Below, piece after piece: positions 16,450 to 28,764 of a stretch of 64,000 nucleotides of DNA. Every line of letters starts with the position of its first letter. Position 1 is the stretch's first letter. The notes below the pieces were generated by a model. It was not told the DNA's origin. It searched no databases and saw only the letters and a program-made list of their open reading frames with translations. The stretch is from Iris pallida (taxonomy: Eukaryota > Streptophyta > Magnoliopsida > Asparagales > Iridaceae). The translations under genes were made by a program, and so were the position numbers. The stretch is taken from positions 5,935,019-5,999,018 of the forward strand of contig JANAVB010033216.1 of assembly GCA_029216955.1 (NCBI GenBank), read 5' to 3'.

Positions 16450-17314
16450 AGTAGCTGGAAGGTGGATGGCCAGGGGGGAGGGAGCTAGGGGAGAGTAGGG
16501 GGGGTTGATGGCCGGAGGGGGAAAGCTGGTGGGGGTGGGGGGATGGGAGGGAAGGAGGGAAAGACAAGGATATTTTGGGATTTTTTTAATTTTAGGGTAT
16601 GAAGTTGAAAACATATAATAGTTGATGGTATTAGGTTGTTGAGTAAAAAAGTTTTGGATATAAAGTTAAAAAATGAAAATAGTTGAGAGTATCAAGTTGT
16701 AATTAAGTTCAAATCAAAAGCCAATTCTGCGCATGAGCATTTCAAAAAAGCAAACTCTTCTCCAGGCCCCTTGAAGAATTTCTAATGGATTTATCCATAG
16801 TGTGTGAACCAGAAGTTAGCAATAGTTGTGCTAGCTTGGCTATCAGGTACCACCATACCCCTTATAGTAACATCTTCATGATGTAGCAAACATGTACGCC
16901 AATTCCCTCCAAGGTGCAAGTTATGCTGCACGGATACGAACACGGCATGAGTTTCATATGTTTTAGTGTATTTTGGTGTATGCTTTTTGTCACCAATATC
17001 TACAGACATGGCGATACGAAGGTCATGATTTCCCCATAAATACACATACAAAGGTTTAATTTGATTGGGAAATCTATGGAAATTAAACAAAGCACGGTAT
17101 ACAAAATAATTATTCTTTTCAGTAAGCCTTACACTTTCAGTAATAGAAGAAGAGCATATTTTTGCTATATAATTTAGAACCCTAGCACAGAGGCCATTTT
17201 AGAATTTAATAAAGCAAAACAAGAGAGAGACTGTATGGTTCTGTTAGAGTAGTTAACATCATATTCGTGTATATCAATATTTAGTACGTCTTCCAAGTTC
17301 CAATTATTCTTTTA
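16450..17314. other. Unassigned non-coding sequence
   Basis: The first 110 bases are a purine-rich, G-rich stretch; the rest is AT-rich. The short ORFs have no recognisable domain and no plausible gene structure. I see no repeat ends, RNA gene or promoter I can support. It is probably old flanking DNA into which E1, S1 and the MITE inserted. Confidence 0.5.
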
Positions 17315-17774
17315 GACCTGGTTTGGTTCACGGATTCAAGAAATCCGGAAAGAAAACTTATTCCTTTCTTTGTTTGGTAGTCACAAACTTGGAAAGTATT
17401 TTTTTGACATGGAGGAAAATAGAAGGAAAAATGGTTCCTCTAAAGACCAACGGGATTCGTTTTCTCTCCTTTTCCAGCATTAATTACCAAATATAATGAC
17501 AAAAATAGCCTTGAGTTATTGCTTATTTTACCACTTAACTTTTTGTATTATGTTGACAATAATTATGTTGACTTCGGATATAACTGGAATAATGATATAT
17601 TTTTTCTTTCTATTCCTACACCAACCAAACACTGAAAGGAAATCAAATGGTCTTTCTTAAATGTTTTACTTACTTTACCAAACATAGGAAATAAAATATG
17701 ATAGAAACCCCTACTTTTCCATCCCTATGAAAAATATAAGGGAATGATTTCCCTTCCGTGAACCAAATGAGGCC
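17315..17774. mobile_element. Tourist-like MITE (PIF/Harbinger type, 460 bp)
   Basis: The left end GACCTGGTTTGGTTCACGG and the reverse complement of the right end, GGCCTCATTTGGTTCACGG, match at 16 of 19 positions. The element is flanked by TTA on both sides (17312-17314 and 17775-17777), the 3-bp TWA duplication of PIF/Harbinger elements. The interior is AT-rich and non-coding. Confidence 0.85.
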
Positions 17775-17777
17775 TTA

Positions 17778-18279
17778 GTCCCACATCATTAGGCACTAAA
17801 ACGGATAACTTGCCTCCTATATGCGCGAGACTTTATATCCATTGAGTTGAGATCCTTTAGGCTCTCTACCTACCACCAAAAATTTCCCTACCGATTAATC
17901 CTATTCTCAAAACCCTAAACAAAACCTAACCCTGAGCATAGTTTCTTCCCCTTTTCTCCGACTAGCCCCATCACAATCACAACCCTATCCCGTCTGCCTG
18001 AACACTAACCCAGCTTTTCCCTACCCCAACTCTATCCATCATCACCACCATATCCAATCTCCGCTGATCTGTATGAACCATAACCATAAAACTCTTAAAC
18101 TAAACCTAGCCATAAAACTTCTAAATTCCTAACCTTAATATTTCCATTTTCTACCATTACATTCAATATCCAATCACCAGAACCCCAATAAAAGCTTGGT
18201 TAAGTAGAATCATCATCTTTGGAGCAAGATTGGGCTTGTTCCTAAATACTACTTGACTAGGCAATCTTTTTGGGTTATT
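17778..18279. other. Unassigned non-coding sequence
   Basis: CT-rich and AC-rich sequence with several 'aaaccctaa'-like patches and no significant ORF. A GTCCCACATCA motif at 17778 resembles the snRNA upstream element, but no snRNA follows (see rejected items). Confidence 0.4.
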
Positions 18280-19395
18280 TGTTGTAACTACCACTTTTCT
18301 AAAATGAGGATAATTTTGAACTTTTGTAAAATTGGCCATTGAATAATAGGATTTAAATCATATTAGTGACTTTTGGTATTTTTTAATTAATTTAATACTA
18401 TTTGAATTAGTGAATTAAGATTTTTGTGTTTTGCTAGTGTAACTCTAGAGACTACTTGACCGAGAGACTAACCATGACCATGGAGACCTAACCAGGTGAT
18501 TAGATTGACTAATTGTCACTTTTTAGGCTAAGGATATTTTGGTCATTTTTGACTTTTGGTGAAAATAAATTTTGATTAATTAATATTTTGCTAATCTTCA
18601 TTTTAAGCCTTAACCTAGAATTGTCCTAACCTAGATATTAGTCATGAGCCTATATATTAGGGAAGAAGCTTCCATAACATGATAATGTTAAGAATATCTA
18701 GATATTTAGTTAAGAGTTGGATATTTGTTAAGGTTAGATATTTAACTTGGGCCTTTAGCTAGAGGGCTTTGAATTAAATAGGTAGAGGCCTCTAATTCAC
18801 CTAGAACTAGAGAGAGCTCCTTGGCTGCCATGAGAAGCCTCTCCCCCTATATAAACACATGTTAGCATCCCTTTGCCTCTTTTCATTGCCCCATTGAAAC
18901 CCCAATTAGCATTTTTCTCCAAATTTACCCCCTTTCACCAAATCAACTCCAAATTGAGTCCAATCAATTGCAACACACTCCCCTATAGTAGAAGAGGCCT
19001 CTAGTGGATAGCTAGTAAGGATTTGGAGCTATTGGACCATTGGAGCTTGGAGGAGATCTAGATCTAGTGCATTTTTATTGAGATTCTAACTCTCAATAGG
19101 TAATGGCCTCTAAACCTTTTAAATTTTTGATTTCTCTTCATAGATGCATGCATCTAGGTACCATACACCTGTAGACCAAGTTTGGTAGGAATTCGTGTCC
19201 ATTTGATACGCGTATCGAAGGCGTATCGGAGTGTAGTGTAAAGTATTTGATGAAATGCCTCTATGAACTGTTTATTGTTATTTTTCAAAACAAATTTCAT
19301 ATTCTTATAGCCTATTATCTGTGGATTTGATTTCTTGGAGACTGAGCACATTTTTGTGTTAATTTTGTGTCCAAATATGGACACGGGTCGTAGCA
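18280..19395 (+). mobile_element. Possible LTR of a Tekay-type element (S2)
   Basis: The segment starts TGTTGTAACTACC and ends GACACGGGTCGTAGCA, giving TG...CA ends. The 3' end shares the CGGGTCGT-block of the other Tekay LTRs here. A good TATA box (CTATATAAAC) lies at about 18847 in the plus direction. I found no target duplication (ttatt on the left, tgacc on the right). Either boundary could be wrong, or this could be one LTR of a truncated element. Confidence 0.42.
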
Positions 19396-20095
19396 TGACC
19401 TAGTCGCATTGATCCCCTGCTATCCGACACGGATTTCTTACTAAATCCGACACGTGGGCACTTACCACTTGGCATGGAGGTAGGGGCCCAGACTGTCAGG
19501 CCATCACCCAACTTTCATGACACGTGGTGTCGTGTCGGACACGGTATTATCTGTGCACGTGTTTTATACACACTGTGCACAGTCGTTCAGCCGTGTCTGA
19601 TACGGGCTTCATGTCGCACGTAGACATGACATGGACATGGTGCAGGGACTCGAAGCCCTAGCCCTAGACCTGACCTAACCTGGTGCATGAGCATGAGGCT
19701 CCTCGTGCACTGTGTCGAGCCCAATCGAGCCCGACATAGCCGTACGAGGCTGTCTGATACGGTTTTCTGATACCTATTTTGATTTTGTGTTTGGACACGA
19801 TTGTGTCCAATTCATGGACACGTTTAGACTTGTGTGGACATGTGGGACTAGTACCTACCACTGTACACTTGATTCATTACTTAATTTCAAGTTTCGTTGC
19901 GTCAAATTGCATTTCGAATTGGGTTTTTCATGAACTTTTATGAATTTCCAGTTTTGGGAGTGATTCCAGTTTTGGTTTTTTTGAGATCTAATTAGGTGTT
20001 GTTTTGATTCCTGTATGAATGTTGATCCCATATATTTGATAACTAGCTAGGTTTTATGCTACTTCATTACATATAATCAATATTTTTTTTATGTT

Positions 20096-20147
<52 letters not shown>

Positions 20148-20203
20148 ATATATATAAATATATATATATAAATAAATATATAAATATAGATATTTTTTAT
20201 GTT

Positions 20204-20298
<95 letters not shown>

Positions 20299-20471
20299 CT
20301 TTACTTGATATATTAACCTCTTTTGTTCAGTTGTGGATTTGGTTCCAGATTAATGTGATGTTGGTATTTTAAACTAAAAACTGAGATTGGTTTACACATG
20401 AAAATTGGATATGAATTGATATTTTGTTTGTGTATATATATACTCTATGTATACATCTATGTATATATGGT

Positions 20472-20544
<73 letters not shown>

Positions 20545-20559
20545 CCCTCAAAAAATATA
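19396..20559. repeat. Non-coding spacer with three (AT)n tracts
   Basis: The first 500 bases are rich in 'gacacg/gtgtcc' blocks and may be internal sequence of the S2 element. After 20040 the DNA is AT-rich with dinucleotide runs at about 20104-20145, 20210-20297 and 20476-20543. The last run adjoins the 3' end of L1. No genes are seen. Confidence 0.6.
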
Positions 20560-20848
20560 TATATATATATAAAACCCTCTCCTTATATTAAAAAGGCTCA
20601 AAATGCCGAAGCCTGGCCAAGTATACAAGATACAAAATGACAAAGCCTATACAAGTATACCACCAAAAGGGAACGAAGAGGGATGGAAGGACCTCCTCTA
20701 GCAAGAGCTAAGGGAGGGTAGAGGACCAAAAAGTGCTCGGAATGTGGGAGCAATGGGTGCTCCGCTTACGGCACCGACGGAAGACTTCTCGGATGATCTG
20801 ATCGGATGAGTATTGGTGGCCTTCGTATCTCGCCTTATTGCGATTTTT

Positions 20849-23800
20849 CTATAACACCCACGTGGCGGCCGCTGCGACGATCTGGCGGCCGTGGGTGGCA
20901 GAACCCCAGGCGCCCACCAGATCGTGGAAGCGTCCACCGCCCAGTACAATATTGTAGAGCTGATTGAGAGTCCTCCAAGAATTGCCTGGCAGGGTCCCTT
21001 GACAAAAGATGTGGTCAATGGTCTCCATCTGACGATCTGGACAGCAATTGCAGGCAGATGCAAGACTAATCCCAATTGTGTTGAGGATGTCGTCGGTGGG
21101 CAGTCTCTTGTTAATGGCTCTCCACATGAGGATAGACCACTTCTTGGGGATGCAGCTCTGCCAATAGTGCACAATGGGGTGATGCGGCTGACCTGGCCCG
21201 AGGATAGCATTCCTCGCAGACCTCACCGAGAATGCCCCAGAAGCTTCGAGCGTCCATCTAAGCGCATCGTCTTCTCTGCCGATGGTGATTTCGATCTGGC
21301 GGATGCTATTCACCGCTTCATCACCAGCCCATTCCCAGATTTTGTCCCAGTGCCAGTCGTTAGTAGATTACTTCCACAAGTCTCTGATTCTGCTGTTTTT
21401 TGGGGTCTCCAAAAGACTAGGGATTAAGCTGTCCCCTGTCCATCGCTCCAGGAATGGGTCCGACTCGCCGGTTTCCAATATGAGTCTCATTGTGGGCTCG
21501 GCAAGGTCGCGACCGACGAGGATGCGACGCCAAGCCACCGATGATCTGCTGTTGGATATGGCCAGTGTTGGGTGAATGTGTTTGAAGTACATGGCCTTCA
21601 TAAATCTGGTCCATAAGTTCTCGCTCGTGCAGAGTTTCCACCACAATTTTATAGAAAAAGAATTAACGATATGGGTAAGCTTGGTAAATCCCAGACCTCC
21701 GACCTCGGGAGGTCGAGCCATAGATTCCCAACTAGCCCAATGGTGCTTGTCTTGACCATTGCAATGCCTCCAGAAGAAGTTACAGAAGATCTGTTCGATC
21801 GAATCAAGAACCTTCTTTGGCGGAGGGCACACAGCCAGAGTGTGGATAGGGATGGATGCGAGCACATGATTGATTAGGATCATCTTACCTCCCGGGGACA
21901 AAGTGGCATTATGCCACCCTTCAAGTTTCTTCCTGATTCTAGCTTTCAACTTCTCAAAGATGCGAGTATTAGATTTCCCATACACCAGGGGACAACCGAG
22001 ATAGTTGAACGGGGGTTGGGCAACTGAGAATGATGTTAAGTTGGAGAGGTTGGTAGCATGCTCTCTTTTGTTGTTATGGTGGGCGTAGATAATGCTCTTG
22101 GAATGATTGATCTTCTGACCCGAACATCTGGAGTACTTCTGCAGAGTGTTGTGGACTACATCCACCGCTCCAACGTCCCCAGAGAAGAAGATGAGTAAAT
22201 CGTCCGCGAATGCCAGGTGGGTGATAGTAGGACAGCCACTGGAAGTGTGATAGTATTGGAAGTTCGGAGTACTGACCATATTGTTAAGGTTTCTACTCAG
22301 TGCGTCCGCGGCAATGATTAAAACGGTGGAGGATAGGGGGTCACCTTGTCTAACGCCTCGACTGGATTTGAAGAATCCACCCGCCTGGCCGTTGATAACC
22401 GTGGAGAACCACAAGTTGCTGATGGATCTCCACATGGTAATGGTCTAAGCTTCCAAGAATTCGAAAGCTCTGAAGACCCAGATCATAAATTGCCAATCCA
22501 GTCTGTCGTAGGCTTTTTCCATGTCTATCTTAATGGCAATGTTGCCCCCTCGAGCTGGAAACTTTATGCAGGTGATTAACTCTTGGGCCAACATAATGTT
22601 GTCCTGGATGTTTCTCTCTTGCACAAAGCCGCGTTGTTCTTCTGATATTATCTTGGGTAAAATCCCCGCCATCCTGGACACGATAATTTTGGAGATGATT
22701 TTGTTGGTGAAAGTGCAAAGGCTGATGGGGCGATAATCCCGAAAGGATTTCGGGTTATCTTTTTTCGGGATGAGGATGAGGTTGGCGCTGGATATGGCTT
22801 TGGAGTATGTAGCACCCTCGAAGAAGGCGATAGCCGCGTCGGTGATGTCTTGCTTGATAATATCCCAGTATTTACGAAAGAAGACTCCAGTGAACCCGTC
22901 CGGGACGGGGGCACTGTGCTCGTTCAAGGCACACACCGCGTCTTTCACTTCCTGGACCGTAGATAGACGTTCCATCTGGGTGTTATCGTTGTCATTTATG
23001 AGTAGGGATTTGGTCCAAGAAGGGTCTGTCGTTATGGACGGTCTCTTTGGTGAATAACTTGGAGTAGAACTCCGCCGTAGCTGCTTGGATGCTTTTATGG
23101 TCAGTAATGATGTTCCCGTTGTCGTTTGTTGTACGATGGATGGCTAACTTCTGTCTGCGTCCATTGACGCAGGCATGAAAAAATTTCGAGTTTCTATCCC
23201 CCTTGCTGTCCCATTTCAATCTCGCTTTCCGCTTCCAGAAGTCGGTTTCCACTTTAAGTCGAAATTTGAGCATGGCCTTGGTGAGGTTTAGGACAGACCT
23301 GGCAGTAGCCGATCGCTCCGACGCAAAATGGGCTTCGGCGCGGGTGACATCGTCCTCCGCTACCTATACGGCTTGGAAAATGTCCCCATAGGCAAGTTTG
23401 CTCCAATTGGATAGAGCTTTCCTCGTCGCTCGGATCCTGTTGCTCACCCGCGATAGGGGTTGGAGGAGTCTTCCCGGATCCATGCTTCCGCGATAATGCC
23501 CAGAAATTGGGGATGATCAGTCCAAAAATCGAGGAATTGGAAGTTCTTTTGGGAGGGCTGGTGTAGTTCTTGATTTCAACCAGCAGAGGGACGTGATCGG
23601 ATTCGGTGGAGTTGAGATGGGACAAATTGGTGGTGATCCTCATGCCGTGCCAGCGGTCGTTCGTGAGGGCTCTATCCAATCGGAAGTATTGTCGATGGTC
23701 GCTTTCCTGTATGTTGCTCCAGGTGAAGGCGTTATCGGTGAACTGAAGGGTGGTGAGGTGAGCATTGAAGATAAAATTGTTGAATTCTTGCATGACCGAT

Positions 23801-24277
23801 ATGGGGGGAGGTCGCCCTCTAATTTTTTCTTCTCTGAAGGTGATCGCGTTGAAGTCCCCGATGCACAACCAAGGGGAGTTAATGTGGTAGAGGTGGATGT
23901 TTATGAGGTCGTTCCAGAGATATTTCTGCTCGGGAAGCGAGGGGTGTTCCCACCAATATGACAGCTACCGTGAATCGCAGAAAGGATGGTACGCTCAGGA
24001 AGTGAGGGGTGTTCCCACCAGCAAGTGAGGGCCAGCTGGGAGTCCTGGATGACCCCGATATTGACATCAGTCGTGTCGAGGATCCATATGTCATTTCTGC
24101 CGACTATGGCCGTGGGGAGGCCTAGCTGTAACTGGATAGATTTTAATATTTTGGGAGGGATTTTGGGTTCGATAATAATGAGGATGTCGATCTTGTGGAT
24201 TTTCTGCAATCCAGAAATTCTCCTTAATGTGGGTAGATCGCCAGTCCGCGGACGTTCCACGATAGGATGTTCAACAT
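20849..24277 (-). pseudogene. L1 ORF2: endonuclease - reverse transcriptase - zf-RVT
   Basis: ORF2 drives target-primed reverse transcription. The start is MLNILSWNVRGLA at 24277, overlapping the ORF1 stop as TAATG. The APE-type endonuclease shows CIGDFNAI (about 23865) and SDHVPLL (about 23610). RT begins near 22975 (SAPVPDGFTG, RPISLCTFTNKIISK, DMEKAYDRLDW) and keeps the catalytic FADD at 22199-22210. The zf-RVT region near 21250-20950 shows PKKWSILMWRAINKRLPT. Frameshifts near 24245, 23860 and 23270 and a stop at 22445 disable it. Confidence 0.9.
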
Positions 24278-26990
24278 TAATGAAGTTGAGGGGAGGGTTT
24301 TTTGTTCCTCTTGGTGGCCGATCTGGTTTGAATGGGTTTGTTATCGACAGTTGCTTTATTGGCCTTGTCCCCGCTTGAGGTTGACGCTTCTGCCCGTAAC
24401 GAGGTGGCATTGTCCCCGTGCGAGAGTGATGCCTCCGCCTTTGACGTAGTTGGAGAGTCGCTTAAGGGTTGCTCTGGTGGGTCCGTGGGAATGCTTACCA
24501 ATTCCCCGGCGGAGTCCAAGATGGGATCTTCTGAGGGGATGACCAATAGCGCTCCTGATCAGCAGAATAGTTTGCTGGAGGGGGCAACCTGCGGCTTGAA
24601 CCTGAAGTCCTCTCCGCACTTGGTTTGGCCTGAGGATTGCAAGGACTTCTTCAACCGGGTCTTCGTTGGGGCGTTGATGGTCAACACAGATGGTGTCGGT
24701 GATCTCTTCGTCAATCTCCGTGTTCGGGGTGCTGTGTGCTGTCTCGATGAGATCAAGTTCGGCCGATGGGTGGCTAGACTCACTTGGTTCCGCTTCTCCC
24801 GACTCTAGGACATCGAAAGGGTTGGAGAGGGTAAGATCTCGGGTGTTGCAGGGGGGCAGAGCTTTGATCAGAGTTTTGCAAGGATGCTCGCTTCGGTCAG
24901 TCTTGCCGTCACTGGATCCGAATCGAGTGTGCGTGTTTGGGTACGATAGAATGGGTGACATGGGTGTCCTTCCTTCATCTGGCTCATTGTCTCTCCGGGT
25001 AGCTTTCTTCTTGAGTTCTGGGTGAAGGCGATGGCAGTGATTCGTGAGGTGGCCCCTTAAATGACAATGGTTGCAGAACATAATGTGGTTGTCGTAAAGG
25101 ACTTGTTGGGTGTGGGATCGGTTGCCTAGATCTATAGTCATGAAGTTGGGTGGTTCGACAATGAGGTCGGGTTCTACGCAAATTTTAGCATAGTGGGCGT
25201 TGGTTAGGTTGCTGGTCTCTGGGGCCGTGGCCACATACGTGCCGAAGGAGTTGGCGATGCGCCTAAGTGCCGCTGGGACGAAGCATATGAGGGGAAGATT
25301 GGACAGAGTCCCCCAAGCAGCGACTCTCACAGAGTCTTCTTTGGTGGTAAACCCTTGTGACCATTTGATGATCTTCATCAAGTAGGATCCGATCCTGCAC
25401 GTGCCTTTGGACCACACCGTCCTGTGGTCGGTGATGGAGGAAAGATGGAGAAGAATATGCCTGGGGTCGAGGGGGGCTACCCGGTATTCGGCCGAGAGGC
25501 TCCAGCTGGCAAACTCTTCCTGCACCCTGGAGAGTTTGGGGCAGCCAGTCGAAAACTTAAGAACAAAAGTGTGGGGGAAAAATGATGACAGAGGGGTCAA
25601 TTCCAAGTCAGAAAAGGGGACCATAGGAAAAGATGACTCCTGAGGGAATACAATGTCCGGGAGGCTAACATCATGGAGAAAGAGACCCTTCAAGGATGCC
25701 AAGTCTGGGTAGAGTGCTACGGCGAAGGACCGCTGGGAGGGTCCAGACGGGGAGGGGACCTTGGTCGCTCCCCCGGTGGGCGGGGGCTGCAACAAGGAGG
25801 GGCCCGAATCGGGACGGGGTGGGGGGGAGACAACGGGGCCAGCCAAAAGAGGGATATCAGAGGAGGGGGTGGCAGCACCCCGAGCGTTGGGAGACGCCAC
25901 CGGAGGGGACAATAGCACCGCAGACGGAAGAGGAGGGATAAGGGGGGCGATAGCGTCGCGAACCGCTCCTGGAGGGTCCCCGGGACCGTCAACGCTCAAG
26001 GAGGGGAGGACTCCCGAGGTCCCGGGCAGGAGAGCGCCGGAGGCTAAGGAGTCGGAGGACTGCGGCGCGGAGGACGCTGGGGCTGAGGGGGTGGTATCGG
26101 CTGGGAGGCCGGCGGTGGAAACGATAGGGGTAGTTGGGAGGACGGGGGCCCGAGAGGAGTGAGGGGAGAGGATGGGAGGGGGGCCCCATGGGCACAAATT
26201 GGGGGGCGTAAAACTGCGGGTAGGGGGAAATCCCGCCAGAGTACGAGGACAAGGAAGGGGATTGATACGCGGAGGTGGGGGGCACGTGTCCTGCGTAAAG
26301 GGAAGAGGGAGAATAATACGCGAGGGAGGGGGCCACGTGCTCTGCGTAAAGATTGGGGGAGGCTGCTCCTAAGAAAGCACCAACAGGAAGCCGGTAGGAC
26401 ACAATAGGATTGGAATGCTGGGCTGCATAGAGCACAGGATAGAAAAAGGAAGGGTGGGACCCACCATAATATGATGAAAGCCAGGCAGCGTACTGCGCGG
26501 CTAAGATCAAATGGGAGGGGTCTACCTCGTTGACTGGGCCGCAAGCGTCCATTCTGAGGGACCAAGGGAGGGGGGACCCTACACCTGCACCGCAGGGGGA
26601 GTCCCGCCCTGATGGGATAGTGGAAGAGGCGACAATTTGAAAATTAGGGAGGGCGGAGGCCAGCCACTGGGATCCGAGGAGCTCCTGGTCCTGTCGGTGC
26701 CAGCACCCTGGAAGGGGGTCCATCTGGACGCCGGCAACTGGAAATCGGAGCTTCCGAGCGGGTAGGACGGGAGAGCGGGGAGCCTGGGGAGGAGGGACAA
26801 AGGGGGAAGGAGAGGAGGAAGGAGGCCGGACCGAAGAGGGGGGGGGGGAGGAGGTGGGGGGAGGTTGGCCGACTGGAGCCAGCAGGTCGGCCTGCCAAGG
26901 AGCCACCATCGGAAGCCGGACGGGGGGGGGGGGGGGGGGGGAGATGAGGGGACGAAGGAGACCCTAGGGCCTCCACGGGGAGGGGGAGCA
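24277..26990 (-). pseudogene. L1 ORF1: DUF4283-type RNA-binding protein with zinc knuckle
   Basis: ORF1 is the LINE nucleoprotein. The N-terminal half is Pro/Ser/Tyr-rich (about 26990-26100). A DUF4283-like region follows (LDPRHILLHLSS, WSKGTCRIGSYLMKIIKW, about 25560-25380), then a CCHC knuckle CNHCHLRGHLTNHC (about 25080). The C-terminus is Ser/Thr-rich and ends ...SPQLH at the TAATG junction. The N-terminal part reads in a different frame from the central part (break near 26150), and a second break lies near 24520. Confidence 0.85.
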
Positions 26991-27008
26991 CCAGAGAAGA
27001 AGAGCCAT

Positions 27009-27010
<2 letters not shown>

Positions 27011-27087
<77 letters not shown>
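27011..27087. repeat. (AT)n microsatellite between the two LINE 5' ends
   Basis: A pure (AT)n run of about 77 bp. L1 starts on its left (minus strand) and L2 on its right (plus strand), so the two LINEs are head to head across it. Confidence 0.9.
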
Positions 27088-27090
<3 letters not shown>

Positions 27091-27494
27091 TCAGCATGTC
27101 GCGCTCTTCCCTGCTCCTGGTCCGATCCCCCTTCTTCGCTTATGCCTCCCCGTCCGGCCTCGCCTAGGCCGGCAACGCCCGCCCGGCCTCCTCCTCCCCG
27201 TTCCCTCTCGACATCCCGTCGGACCTCATCGCCTTCCTCGGCCCTCTCCTCCCGTATGGCGGGCTCCTTCCAAGCTCGTCCCGGCATCCTGCCGGACCTA
27301 TCGTCGTCCTCGGCCATTCTCCTCCCGCTCGCTAGTTCCGGCTCCCACATCCCCTGCTCCCGGACCCCCCAGCCGCCCCACACCCCCGTGCCCGACACGG
27401 CGTGGTCCCTCCAGGCACCGCCGGCCTTCCTTGCCGCCCTAGTCGGAGCCCAGGGCGCCGTCGACCTTCTTCTGGGCGTCGGCCGGGCACCCAC
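27088..27494 (+). mobile_element. GC-rich segment, probable 5' end of L2
   Basis: Very CG-rich and C-rich on the plus strand, with an open but low-complexity Pro/Ser reading frame (27142-27494). It continues on the other side of the solo copia LTR (28765 onward) with the same composition. This supports one original unit interrupted by that LTR. It could instead be a host gene exon, but I recognise no domain. Confidence 0.45.
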
Positions 27495-28764
27495 TGTTAG
27501 GGTTATATACTAAAAGCATCACTTTTTTAGTAACCTTATTTCCTTAAATTTTGAATAAGAATCATATGGGCAATTGTTTATATATTGTATTTGTTGCAAG
27601 TGTTAATACAAATGTCTGATATTCTATATTGTAGATAATATGGTGTGTGGTGTCACACAGAAGATCATATTATCAATTCCCTATGGAGTATATAAATAGT
27701 TCACAACCTAGATGGACTTGGACAATCTATTGGAAAGGTTGTAGTGTAATCTGGTATTAGTCTATCTTGACTATAGGTTTACACTAGTACACTTTGTGTG
27801 TATTGAATAGGACCACTTGAGGTTCTTCTCTTTGTACTGAGAACATAAGAGAACAAACACCTCTGTTATTATGGATGCTTGTTCTCTTAATCCGGATATA
27901 ATAACGGACATGTATATGCAGTGTGTATTACTTTGACTCATAAAAGAGTGAGATTCATTATGGATCAACAACCTCTATGAATTGGGTAATAACATTGTAT
28001 GTATGATGGGCTGTTGATTATAAATGGAATCCATGTCCCGATACAACGGGTTGATGATGTCCTCTTAAGGAGCTCATAAGGATTGTCATGTAAACCCTGC
28101 AGGTGGATTATATCCGACATGACAAATAAAGTTGAGCGGTACTACTTAAGGATAAAAGATGTTGAATCAATATAGTTGTCAGTAACTTAATTTGATTGAC
28201 GGACATACGATATATTAACATGGGGAGCCAAATGAGCATATAATAAAAGAAGCCCACAAACATAATTTGGGATTATGGAGGAAGTACAACAATAGCTCAT
28301 TAGTGGACCGAGCTATTGTTAATGGGCCTGGATTGTGTGTTCGGGCTGAACACAGGATATCCAGATCCGTTAGGAGGCCTAACCCTAATTTCTCCTCATG
28401 GTCCCTGCCGTAGCCTATATATATCCTCTATTCTCTGGCAGCCAGATTACCGATCAGAAATCTGAAATTTTTTCTAAATTCGTGATTCACGTAAGGAGAG
28501 AAAGAGAGGGCTGCCAAGGAGAAGAAAAGGTTGGGAGATCGTCGCCCACACGACGTCCAACTCGAGGAAGGAATACGTACAGAAGATCTTGGGGTCGTCC
28601 GCTCAAGATTGCCAAGAATTACTTGTCTCCTTTCCGCCGCAGGTATAATTCGTGAACCCTAGTTTCCGTCTATGAAGGGTTAGAACACGTATTAGATCTG
28701 TTTAACTTTCTATCGATCAATACGCACACCAAAAGAAGGATCCTGGAAATCTCCAGTTCCATCA
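27495..28764 (+). mobile_element. Solo Ty1/copia-like LTR (S3, 1270 bp)
   Basis: The segment starts TGTTAGGGTTATATACTAA, a typical plant copia LTR opening, and ends with ...TTCCATCA. It is flanked by a perfect 5-bp duplication CCCAC (27490-27494 and 28765-28769). Composition is AT-rich against GC-rich flanks. It has no internal region, so it is the product of LTR-LTR recombination. Confidence 0.8.

Larger units (their letters stand above)
20560..27010 (-). mobile_element. L1: plant L1-clade LINE, near full length, decayed
   Basis: Two overlapping ORFs read on the minus strand: ORF1 with an RNA-binding and zinc-knuckle arrangement, and ORF2 with endonuclease, RT and zf-RVT. This is the classic plant LINE layout. 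The 3' end lies near 20560 and runs into an A/T-rich tail and an (AT)n microsatellite, so the exact end and the target duplication cannot be fixed. The 5' end is close to 27010, next to another (AT)n run. L1 is closely related to L2 on the other strand. Confidence 0.9.

Noticed and set aside
16334..16614. Pro/Ser-rich minus-strand ORFs at the right end of S1
   Set aside because: They cross the LTR end into G-rich flanking DNA and have no domain or gene structure.
17778..17840. GTCCCACATCA resembling the plant snRNA upstream element, with TATA-like sequences 29 and 43 nt downstream
   Set aside because: No U1, U2, U3, U5 or U6 sequence follows, the spacing fits neither the Pol II nor the Pol III class exactly, and one base of the motif differs.
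24332..26162. Plus-strand ORFs opposite L1 ORF1 (Gly- and Arg-rich)
   Set aside because: They are shadows of the GC-rich ORF1 of L1 on the minus strand; domain matches are only on that strand.
27142..27494. Pro/Ser-rich ORF as a host gene
   Set aside because: Low-complexity composition, no domain, and the reading ends inside the inserted copia LTR. It is better explained as LINE 5' sequence, though not proven.
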